NCBI GenBank assembly: GCA_963513935.1
Contig: OY740769.1
Span: 69,274,984 to 69,338,983, forward strand
DNA: 64,000 nucleotides
From: Aphrophora alni
Taxonomy: Eukaryota > Arthropoda > Insecta > Hemiptera > Aphrophoridae
Direction of reading: 5' to 3'
Position numbers and translations under genes: made by a program. The notes beneath the pieces are model-generated. The model was given only the letters and a program-made list of their open reading frames with translations, was not told the origin of the DNA and ran no database searches. Below are positions 50,207 to 61,159 of this stretch, piece by piece; the first letter of the stretch is position 1; every line of letters begins with the position of its first letter.

Positions 50207-51189
50207 TACAAACTCAAACGTTTTCACATTCAAAAATAATATTTCGTTGCTTACGTTACATGACATAAAGATGTATAAAAACACTTTACTGCATGTAATC
50301 TTGTCAAAATAATTTACAACACTCAATTAAATCATTTACTTATAACCGTATTTACATCAATAAAAAGTTTGCCTGCCTTAGCTACGCATTTTTAGATAAC
50401 ACTTTTTCTGATCTTTTAAATTCTATTTCAAATTGTCTTAAAAACGCACAAAAAATACTAGCTTAATATTATATTATGTTATAAATTATTGACTCAAGTC
50501 AAATATTTCATGACTGAACTCATTTACTATTGCCCACACGTTTATCACAAAGAACATTCAACTAGCCAAATATTTTTATTTTTGATAATATTTTGTATAA
50601 TGTAATTTTAAAATCACAGATGATTATAACAGTCACAGTTGTTGTATTATTGAAACGAATACATTGCTGAAACACTGATTTATGTAATCGACGTTGCTTT
50701 GTTCTATCAATGAATATGTTGAAGGCGCTAAGTGGCCCACAATACAAGTGCAGTGAGATAGAAACAGTTTGATTAGCTTCTCTGAATCAACACTTGCGCG
50801 CTAACATCCTTCCCCACGTGTTATCTTCCACTTCTGAATGAAAGATTTTTTTTACTAAAACCTGTCAACTATATACAATTAAGTATTGAGCGCTACTTTC
50901 AGGAAGTGACAAAGAATTTATTACAAATTATAGCTTTTTTTTACATTTTTCGTTTTGTTTTTTAAAGGTTTACAATGCTAAGAGGGATAAATCATTTTCT
51001 AAATAAAGCTTTCCCAATAAACAAAGAACCATATATTTTGATTTTATAATCCTTTATTTCACTCTTTGGTCCTTGATCGGCGTTTTCGTTGAGATTCCTT
51101 TTAATACGAATTGCTTCTTACGAGCTACATTTGAAAATCGTTTGTTAAAAAAACTTTAGTTTAGTGATATATAGCCAAAAACGTCTATT
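50207..51189. other. Upstream region of the exon candidate
   Basis: A slightly G+C-richer segment at 50715-50835 contains an E-box CACGTG (50815-50820). Otherwise AT-rich without recognisable features. Confidence 0.35.
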
Positions 51190-51261
51190 GCTAATATCAT
51201 AGATGTGCATCGAAGGACAAAGGATCTCGAGTGAGTGCAGAAGACTGTCCTCATGTGCTCA

Positions 51262-51279
51262 TGGTAGGGATCCCTACCA
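51262..51279. repeat. Perfect 18-bp palindrome in a G+C-richer patch
   Basis: TGGTAGGGATCCCTACCA is a perfect palindrome. It lies 11 bases before AAAATGGCCGC, the start of an in-frame peptide beginning MAAEALFW inside an 84-codon frame (51203-51457). AAAATGGC-type words also occur in the fold-back element, so a transposon origin is possible. No gene is claimed. Confidence 0.6.
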
Positions 51280-52230
51280 CAGTTTTAAAATGGCCGCTGA
51301 GGCGTTATTTTGGCTTCTAATCACGCATCGGTTTCATATTTCATCGTTTTCACACATAAAGGTTATTAAAAATTATAAGAAAACTTCAGCAATCTTAACA
51401 TTATATTGTATGTTTTTTAGCGGCCAACGTGTAAAACAAAGAAATAGAGTGCTCTAAAGAAAAAGAAAATTTGAATTAAAGACATATTTTTATATTGGTA
51501 AGATAACAAGAGCTCCAAAAGGCACACCGTTGAGACAGAGTCTGAGGGAATAAGAATAACGTAAAGTAGAAATAGAAAATTAAAATAATTGTGTTATAAA
51601 TTGTTTGAATAAGATAGATTAAGAACTCTAATAATAATTGTAGAATTTTGAATAAAATTGTGTACGAAATTTAAATTATAGAAAGAGGGTAGAAATGGTT
51701 ATAGGCTGTGAAATTAAGAATCCATTACCTATCTCTCTCGTATACTTCCTACGCACCAAACGGCGTAAAATACACGCGCGCGCATTTTAAAAGCAAATAA
51801 AAATAATAATTTAATTTCCAACAATAACTATAAAAAACAATCAGTATATTTTTAATGGGGTTATGAGTATTATTTTTAAAGGGGATATTTTTATATACTC
51901 TTTAGTCTCTTTTAAATAAGTGTTTTTTTTTTTTTTTTGTTTTTTTTTTCATTTTCAGTAACGTAGGAGAATAATTTAGGATGGAATAAACTTTTCACTC
52001 TATTTATTAGTTTTTACATCAATTAATGTAAAACTGTTATATAAACAGCAAGAGTATCATGTCGTTATAAAAATAAACCGCTTTATTATTACAACTACAA
52101 GATGGTTTTCTGAGAAGAGAAAAACGATATCTGTTGTAACAACCTTTGTAATAGCGTAACGTTGTAATGTTTCTTTGATACTTAATAACACCAGGATATT
52201 TTTTTTTTTTTAATATTACTTCAGTGATCA
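51280..52230. other. Non-coding, adenine-rich stretch
   Basis: An alternating ACACGCGCGCGC run lies near 51771-51782. A T-rich run lies at 51929-51949. The 84-codon frame ending at 51457 is not recognisable. Confidence 0.4.
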
Positions 52231-52234
52231 TTAA

Positions 52235-52696
52235 CCCTTAACTAACATCATACGTCTTGAAGACGGGCGCAAAAATAAAAATCGGCGTATTTCCCCTCCT
52301 CTTGACCTATTGTTTTTGTCCGGCCGTCTAGCTGCCAGTCGGACGTTGGTCTTTTTTCGGTGAAAATTGTCAGTTTTTTTCTCGCCCCTTGGCTGCGCTA
52401 TTTATAGTTTTTGATGACTTTCCGTCTGTGAGACGTATGTTATTGTTTACGTGACTTTATTTTATAGTTTTTATCCATGGTTTTTATCGAGACGCGTGGT
52501 GAAGGACATTGTGAATAGATGTTTCTGAACTAATTCTACATCCACTCTATGTTTAATATAGGTATTTAAAGCCATTTTACTGATTATTACATTTATTGAT
52601 CGTTAATTATGCCTTTTTTTAATTTAAATACCCATAGGTGTCTCCCAGTCGTATGATGTTGATTGCGTAACTTTAAATCATGATGTTAGTTAAGGG
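52235..52696. mobile_element. piggyBac-type non-autonomous element (MITE), 462 bp
   Basis: The element is flanked by TTAA on both sides (52231-52234 and 52697-52700), the target duplication of the piggyBac superfamily. Its 17-bp terminal inverted repeats, CCCTTAACTAACATCAT, match exactly. CCCT-type ends are typical of the superfamily. A subterminal inverted repeat is also present: AACATCATACG inside the left end (52244-52254) recurs inverted at 52650-52660, about 37 bases in from the right end, recalling the internal repeats of piggyBac. The interior is G+C-richer than the surround and encodes no transposase, so mobility would need an enzyme in trans. Confidence 0.88.
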
Positions 52697-52700
52697 TTAA

Positions 52701-53866
52701 ACTTATCACGTTTGATATACCTTAAATAGAGGAAATTCTGATAATAAATATTTTAAGGATCATTCGTTGGTAAAAGAGGATTTTCTACTAAAAGAATATA
52801 TAAATCAGTTCAGATTGTTCTCTAACACGGGTGCTATGTCTTTGTGTATTCCTAGAGGTAATTATTTATTTTTCTATGTTGAGAGATATTAGTAGAAAGA
52901 GTTTTATATCTGCTTGACAATGTTTGTTGTTTACAAAATTGGAAATTTTTCGATTAGTGTCTATTTGAGTCTCAGAGTTGTAAGGTACCAAAATATTATT
53001 CATTTTGCTTCTAAGGTGACGGGAAGGTACCATTAAGGATGGTTGGTCATAAGGGTTATGTTTTGATTTTAAAATGTAACACAAAATATTTAGATATTAG
53101 AATTGACTAATGGCTTGCTTTTCTATTACATACCCTAAAATTATAGTTCTTTTCGTGTGTTCAAATATACCTGTTAATCGATAAATAATAAAAATCTCTC
53201 CCACCAAACATAACATTTACAATAAAAAAAGTTAATTGGTAAAAAAGGAGAAGTAAATTTTATCAACTATGTATAAATACTAATTCATTTTTACGAGCAT
53301 ATTTCCATTACTATAATATATTATTCAAAGAAATAAATGTGAAATAATTGGATTATGAATATTGAAGAAAATAAAAAAAATTGTGTAGAATAAGAAAACA
53401 CTAAAATCCACAAAATTTTGAGTACTTGGAATCAATATAGAAGCTGAAGGCGTTATAATATTCAATTAGAAATTGAATTATGATCACTTATCTAAAGGAC
53501 AATTTTTACTCATAAATATATTATTCATATATGACAACGCTTCAATTACTAACATATCTTCTTTAGTTGTTACAACATCTGCATTTTTTATAACATTATT
53601 TTTTAATAATTATACCGGTTATCTATTTCTACTTTTTGTGAAGGAGGTTTATTATTGAATAATTGAAGCGATGTGGAATTTATCATATTCAGTAAATTTT
53701 AATGTACAGATCAAATATTAGAGTTAATTAAATCTAGCCGGTTTTATTAGAAACTCATAAGAAATAAGATCAATTCTTTAGGGATAATATTATAACCAAA
53801 ACGTTTTGATGGACTTGGTTTTATTGATCATAGATTGCAATGAAATTGTCATAAAATCAATATGCA

Positions 53867-53868
<2 letters not shown>
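52701..53868. other. AT-rich non-coding stretch
   Basis: Background-like ORFs only (52866-53084 minus, 53473-53658 plus). Confidence 0.45.

Positions 53869-53925
<57 letters not shown>
53869..53925. repeat. (AT)n microsatellite
   Basis: About 28 AT units. Confidence 0.97.
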
Positions 53926-53927
<2 letters not shown>

Positions 53928-56900
53928 ATAAATTTGACTTATTCTGGTACTATTTTACCATTTGATTTCCAATAATTCATACGTTTGCTATGACAATAAA
54001 TAAGTCACAGGTTCAAAGTTTCAATAAAGTTGGAATTTTGTTTCAGCAACCAGTTTTCACACATGGACTTACTATGTTGCCGTAAGTCGTGTACGTTCTT
54101 TCAGTGGATTGACATTTTATATTTCATAACACAGAAGCCAAGAGCAATTGGCCAAAGATGAAAGAGTGTTCACAAAAAATATTTAGTATACTGAAATTTT
54201 AAATCTCTAATACAATTTGCTTAGTACAACATTTAAATCATTAAAGTTGATTTGTTTATAAAAATTTCACGCTTTTTTTTTTTTTTTTTTTTTTTTTTTA
54301 CCAATATAAATGATTTCATGTACATATATCTATGAATAATGTGAAACAAGCAATCCTCTTTTTGTTTAAAATATTTTAAAACTGTTTAGTGACAAAATAA
54401 ATATACAAATATTATATAACAGTAATATGTAAATAAGGGCAATAAAATAAATTTAAAAAACAAAAATTATATTTTACAACTAATTGAGTACAGATCAACT
54501 GAATGTTTGGTCAAATTTCGACCACTGGGCGATAACTAATACAGTATAATTAATTATGATCACGATACTAAATTAAATGCATTTAAATTTTATTTCTAGA
54601 TATAAAATTATTGAGATGATTCTTAGGATCCATTTTATATTCCATATTCTTAGTGTGTCAATACTTATTTTTATTTGGATTTACAAAGATATGCCACATC
54701 CAGGAAAATATTAAATGGTATTTGGAGAATGTTCAATGAAGCTTTTTGAATCGTATACTTTCGTAGTTATGAATTTTTCATATCTTACAACATCCATAAA
54801 TATCGAGCATACATGTTAATATTGTTAATCTTAAATTTAACTTTTATACATTTATCAAAATTCGTTCACCGCGTTCAGTTCCGATTAAAACTCCGCAAAC
54901 AATTGCATTTCGATGTATTGATGGAACTCGCATTCTTAAACCATTAACTAATGATTTTGTAGTATTCAAATTTCTGATTAGTAGAACAATGGCGTATAGT
55001 TTACAATGTAAGTTTACACAGATTTAAATGTATGTGTTTTTTTGTAGTAGAAAAAACAGTCAAATTAGTAAAACATTGGATTATTTGAAGATAATTCATT
55101 TCAGATCTAGTTCTGGATGAGTAATTAAATAATAATAATATTGTAGAAACAGAGAAATATTACGCCAAATATCGGAACGTAGCCATTTCCCGAAATTTAA
55201 ATAAAGTTTGTTTTTGAGACGTGAAAGTTGCCATATTTTAAAAGTGCTCGTATTAAATGTGGGTTGTATTGATGATACGTTTTATGTGGTTGCAACTGAC
55301 ATAAGTGTTTCAAATCATCTCATTTATTATTGTTCAATACATTGAAGTTTGACAACATATCGGTTAAATTTAAATTAATATCACTGTAATTTAAAGATTT
55401 TCTTTTTTATGTAAATTACAAGAGTAATGTCGTTACTTAAGGAAAAGTACCATATTTGTGAAAAATTATGGTAATTCTGTTAAACATTGGATATCTGAGA
55501 TGAAACTTGCAAAAATAATGAAACATTTTAAAATTATTTAAGTAAGTCTATGTTTGTAGTCGAAAAATTATTTAATAGTTTACTTATATAAGAATGTTTT
55601 GAATATCTATATATAACATAATAAATTATTATCTCCAGAGTAATAATGATTTGTATATACGTGAACAAAAGTCTGACTTTTATACACACTTTTTTGTGTA
55701 TAGAGTGTTTATTTGGAAGAATTACAATTTTTTATCTTATAATCAAAACTGAAGATTATATGTGAAACGTAAATATACCGATTTTGGTAGAATGCAATAA
55801 ATAAAATATTAGAAATTATTTACAAAAAAGAAATGTAGAACGGGAATATAATTATATTCAAACAATCATGTTTAATATTCATTTTAAAACCACAGTTCTG
55901 TGTATTTTTGCAAATTTTGATATACCTTTTCATCATTGGTGGTTTTGAGTAAAAAAATAAATAAAATAAAAAATTTCAAAAAAAGTTATTTTATTTTGGT
56001 AATATGGGTTTTTGACGAGGTGAGATATTGTCTGACAAATTGTTATAACCCATTTAAAAAAACGGAGTTTATAACTAACTTACACTTAGAAAAAAGAATT
56101 AGTTTAACATGGATTTGTTCCTATGGACTGAACGAGTTGAACAATCCACTTGTTGGATGAGTGACATATTTTGGAATGATATATATATAAAGACCAAATT
56201 AATTTTGTCTCATCTATCCAATATTTAAATAAATCTGTCCACTGAGATATTATCATGTCATTGAAATATACATAACAATCACAAGGAAAATATTAACCAT
56301 TTTTTATATAGGAAGTGCAGTGAAAGTTATGTTTTAGTAAAGAAACAAACGTTATGGTTTTTATGAAATAATTCTTTTGTAAGTCATGTATTGTTTTTTT
56401 GAAGTAACATCCTCAGATACAGGTAATAAATCATCTGTTGTCCTAAGAAACAGCCTAAAAGGATTTTTTATTGGGTATGTTAAGTTACATTCCGGATTAC
56501 AACTACTTTTTTATTTGTTGATATAATTCAAAATGGTAAGAATTACTTGTAAAAGAGAAGAGTCTAAAAATTAGATTTTGTTTTGTATGCTATTAATATT
56601 GGAATTACTCGAAGAAGAAATATGTTCTTCATGACGTGATCCTTTCAAATTATCTCCTGACCAAATAGCATGAAAATGACGCAAACAAAATTATATATAT
56701 ACAAAAAGAGGATTGAAAAAAAAATTATGAAACTTATATCACATTAACTTTTGCAGGTTAAATCTGGACTATATCACAAAAATACCAGAAGCGATTGTGA
56801 AGGTGGTAGTGATGTGAATTAATTTAGTTTCATAAAATGTGTCTGAGAGTAACAACAAATAATATTTTATATTCCATTCATGTACATAAATATTGCTGCT

Positions 56901-57749
56901 AATATGTGGGATATATGACAAAAATTAAAACGATTCATTTATTTACTTATTTTTGTTAGCAGTTATAAAAATGTTGATAAAACTTCAAGACACTTTGGAA
57001 CTCTAATAAAAACTTTGTTATTTTGGTTGAAAGGTTAAGATTATTGATCAAATGCAGTGTGCTAAATTGCAGTTCTAGAATAATGTTTAAATCAAAAATT
57101 TAATTAAACTTTACCTCTGAAAATTAAAAAAGGACAAATCAACTACTTAAAATATTTTAAATATTATCACTGTTCAAATCTTGTTATTAATTAGTAACAC
57201 TTTGGTAAACAAAACTTACAAAAAATTTCAACTCAGGTTTTTTTAAACAATCTACTTTTGCCGAAGCGCTAATGAAATTGTAAATTTACATAACTTTTGT
57301 TTTCACAGGCTAATGAAATTACAACGCTGTCACAGGGTAACGAACGGTAATACTTTTTTTTTTATATCTGTTAAAGAGACTCATCAGTTTGTTTGACTTT
57401 TATGAGACAGAATGGGGCAAGACGTATTTGCTAAGTGAAACTAATTGAAACTTTATCGTGATTGCAGTTTTTTCATCAACTAAAAGAATTAAAGTTTGAG
57501 TGAATTGAAAACTACCTATTGAAATTATTCTATTCCTAAAATACGACTTTTTACTAAAATAATTATTTATGGAATAGAAAGTAATTTAAATATCTTGTAT
57601 ATACATAAGTGACGTTTATCTATTCTAAATTAATGTCTTTCATGTATATCTATTAAATGTTCTACAACGGAAATTTGTTGTATGGGATTATATTTTGGTC
57701 AAAAGGAGAAAAATCTAAACTTAATGCTAATACAAGGTTTGGGTGAATT
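53926..57749. other. AT-rich non-coding stretch
   Basis: A 27-base T run lies at 54273-54299. The 74-codon ORF at 55936-56160 has no recognisable feature. Confidence 0.45.
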
Positions 57750-58870
57750 GTAACCAACTTTGCTGCTCAGGACGAGTCGGTAATACTGACCTATGGCTCG
57801 GTCTAAAGTCAACTTTCGCCTACCCGTTTTGACAGTAAAATCGTATGACGGTAGATTTTGAATAAAAAAATCATATTTGATAAATTATGAAAATATGAAA
57901 TAATAATGTTAAAGGATGTGCAATTGCAATACAGATTCATTACTGTTATTTCATATAAACTAACATGAGCTACAACAAATTAAAATGAAGAATTAAAAAA
58001 AAAATTCTAAATTAATGAAATTGAAAAAACCTTGGTATTTTTGTAATAAATAAAGAATTCTAAGAATAAAAGAATGTTCGTAATTGTTGAAATAAATTAT
58101 ATTAAAAAAGGTAGGTGAAATGATTTAAAGGTATAAAGTTAAATGAAATTTTAAAGTTGAATAACACCTAAATAAATATAAATTTTGAAAATGTGTTGTA
58201 TAAGTTTAATTACAAGATTAAAGTTCAAAAGGGAATTAAAGTAAAAAATCAAAAGTTGAATAAATTAGAAAGGTTATGGTTTCACACCCTTGTGTGAAAA
58301 CGATTAAGGTTAAAGTTTAAAAATTAATAAAACATGATTAAAATCATATATGCCAAAGAATAGGTAAGTCCCAGATTAATTAGTAAATAATAAACCCCTA
58401 AACAAAAAAGTGTGAAGTTAAGTGCGAAATTACATAAGACAGGAAGGTCAGACAGCATCATCGTTAAGGCCAGTGTATTTATTTCGGAAACTCAACAAAA
58501 TGGTGAAGTTTCTAATCTGTAAATCAAAAGGTGTGAAAAATTAAAACTAAAAATTACGTCGATCGTTGAGTAAGGAATTGCGGGAAAACGGGCGGACCGA
58601 CAAACCTCACGCGAAATTCTCGTGAAAGCTGACACAAAGGACTACAAAATGCCGACCAAGAAAAAGTGAAAATTATCTCAGGAAAACTGTTAGAAGAGGC
58701 TAAAGAAAAGACAATAGAATAGAATATCGTTATCTAGTAATTAACAAGTATTTTGAGAATTGAATTTGTTAACTCGTTAAATTGAATTGAATAGCTCGTT
58801 GAATTGGTTAAAAGAAGAAATGGAAAGAGTGGTTGACTAAGGAACTCTAAAAATGTAATATAAATTTATT
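57750..58870 (+). other. Adenine-skewed block with G+C islands; possible retroelement internal sequence
   Basis: The plus strand is strongly purine- and A-biased. In the 60 bases from 58681 I count 29 A and 13 T. G+C islands stand out at 57765-57855 and 58560-58650 (GCGGGAAAACGGGCGGACCG near 58580). A consensus splice donor AG|GTAAGT lies at 58373/58374. Such a skew with a donor would fit the leader or internal part of an LTR element, but no LTR pair or ORF was found. Confidence 0.3.
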
Positions 58871-60552
58871 GAAAATGTATAATCATTATAATAGATTTTT
58901 TGTGTTATAATACTGTTGTACTATATTCACGTTGGTCCATATATATCAACGATAAAACACTAAAAAAAGTAGTAACACTCTTTTAGAAATTATTTTTTCG
59001 AATATAAGTCTAATCAAAATATATATTTTTGGTAAACATTTTACTTTTGCACTGAGAACTTCTAACTTATAATTCTAACACTGATTAACAATATAAGGTG
59101 CTCATGTAAATAAATATTTCAAAACATATTATAATATAATTTATTAAAAATTATATATAATAATATCCTACCTTACTTCCCAATTAGTTTTAAACTGCTT
59201 TAAAAGAAGAGTAGCCTATCTGTTTACCTGTAACATAAAATAGAAATTCGACTCAAATTAAAGCAATGAGGATATTTATTACAGATTTTAATACAAATAT
59301 TTAGGCTTTGCTGTTAAAATTTTATTTTATCAGTAATAATATTTCTCTCTCAATTTTCATATTGAAAACAAATACAATGATATCTTTACATTCATTATAA
59401 GGCAAATTAGCGTGACCTATGTACCAAATCGCATTAGTAGCTGTACGTATTGGTAAGTCGTTAATCTTAAAATAATATGTTATTCTTAGATAGGCTCTTA
59501 TAAAATAACAAACTTTCAAAACAAATTATATTTTTAATAAATTACAATTATTTAAAGGTACGAAAATTATAATTAACAGGAAGTCTAGGGAAAGTTTTTC
59601 ATAAAGTTCATAATAGTTAAACAATTTAACATGTAAATAAGACTCGATAGTTGATCTGACACGATAAAAGCGTAGTGAAAACCAGAGCTGCTGAATGATA
59701 AATGGCTATATTTCAGCCATATGATCTTATGATATTTCATTGATAACAAAACATTTACATTGATGAAATAATTTATTTGTTGGTGATTAAAATTAAAAAT
59801 TATACAAACAATTTATATATGTTCACAATATATGAAATGGAGCATTATAATATATAAAATAAACAGAGGACGAAACGTTAAACTAATTTTCTTTCTTAGC
59901 AATAAACAAACTCTGACTCAAATGAAATAAAATACACACATTAGTATTTATATTACAATAGAGTGTCATAAGTTATATTACAATAATAAGGAATAAACCA
60001 TTGAAATTTATATGTACCTGAAATCTATATGTTCTGAACTAATGTACTAAAAACGATCTATATGAAACTTACGTTCATATGTAAAACATAAAATACAAAA
60101 ATAAACAGGATTTTTTTGCAAATTCATTTAAAAGTTGTTTTTTTTTTCTTTTTTTATTTGATAAGTTCTAGATGAGCTCAGTACCACTAGAACAGATAAC
60201 TGTCTACATGAATCTGTGTATTTCAAGTCGTGATATATACAGTCAACCATTACTTAGACAGAGTTATCTATATCCGTAACTTCTTCAATATTTTGGTCAT
60301 TAAACGTAGGGATTTGTGAAAACACGGACAAGGAAATATTGAAAACCTCTATTATTGAGCGAAAAATATACATTTTAAATACTTATTTAAATCCATATTT
60401 TATTCAGTTTTGGTGATTGTTCACAATTATGTAATATTCGGTAATGTAATAAAAAAAAATGGGTTTTACATAGGCTCGGAGGACCACTGCTTTTAATGAG
60501 AAAGCAAATAACAAGAAATTTTAATATTCATCTAAGCTACAGAATAATTGTA
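58871..60552. other. AT-rich non-coding stretch
   Basis: Nothing recognisable. A 65-codon minus ORF (59322-59519) is background-like. Confidence 0.45.
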
Positions 60553-61014
60553 TGTTAGAGTACTCACGGTGTCCAATGTCCATGGGAGGCGTTGTATAGC
60601 ACTTCAACTGTTCTTGGCCGATACTTGTAACCATATATTGTATAATAAAGCACAGTTCACACAAATAATATAGTTCCCATATTACACATACAATACAATT
60701 AATACTTTCACAAAGATGAATATTTTATAAAAGGTAACATAACATAGAAAAAGAATTAAGTGATATTTATTTAAATTAAAAGTAAACTGCTGCGTTAATT
60801 AGCGTGTAAAAAAAACGAAAGGAATTGCGGAGCGAAAAATCCACGTGTTGTCTCTTTAGACTCGTCTTGTGTCACAACTCTAGTCATACTACTTTTTTCT
60901 AGTTAGCTCCCGACATCAATCGGACGAGTCGTGGTTTGTCGCTAGAAGCCAACGACCAATCCAAAGGTCCGGAAGTACTATACATAGCGGCGCCCTTGAA
61001 ACAATGTTTCAACA
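60553..61014 (-). repeat. Probable 3' LTR of the BEL/Pao element (boundaries inferred)
   Basis: On the minus strand the segment starts TGTTGAAACATTGTTTCAAG (from 61014) and ends CTCTAACA (60553), giving TG..CA ends and 462 bp. It is G+C-richer than the flank near both ends. The start contains a near-palindrome, TTGAAACA/TGTTTCAA, followed by GGGCGCCGC. A purine-rich tract is expected just upstream of a 3' LTR and is not obvious, and the 5' LTR is outside the window, so the boundaries are provisional. Confidence 0.45.
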
Positions 61015-61159
61015 AGTATTGACATGAGGAAAGGTATGTGAGTGCGAAAAGGACTGGGAGTTATAAGGTACCCGAAGAGTATGCGGTAGGAAGATGGGTG
61101 CAACTATGTCCATACTTAATCTAATTTTGAAAAGTGAGAGAAATTAAAATTAAATAGAT
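61015..61159 (-). other. 3' untranslated segment of the BEL/Pao element
   Basis: Sequence between the pol stop codon and the proposed LTR start. No env-like or further ORF is present. Confidence 0.5.

Noticed and set aside
55936..56160. 74-codon plus-strand frame
   Set aside because: Non-ATG start, lysine-rich from A runs, no family resemblance.
61015..61159. An env gene after pol in the BEL/Pao element
   Set aside because: Only about 145 bp separate the pol stop from the proposed LTR, with no open frame.
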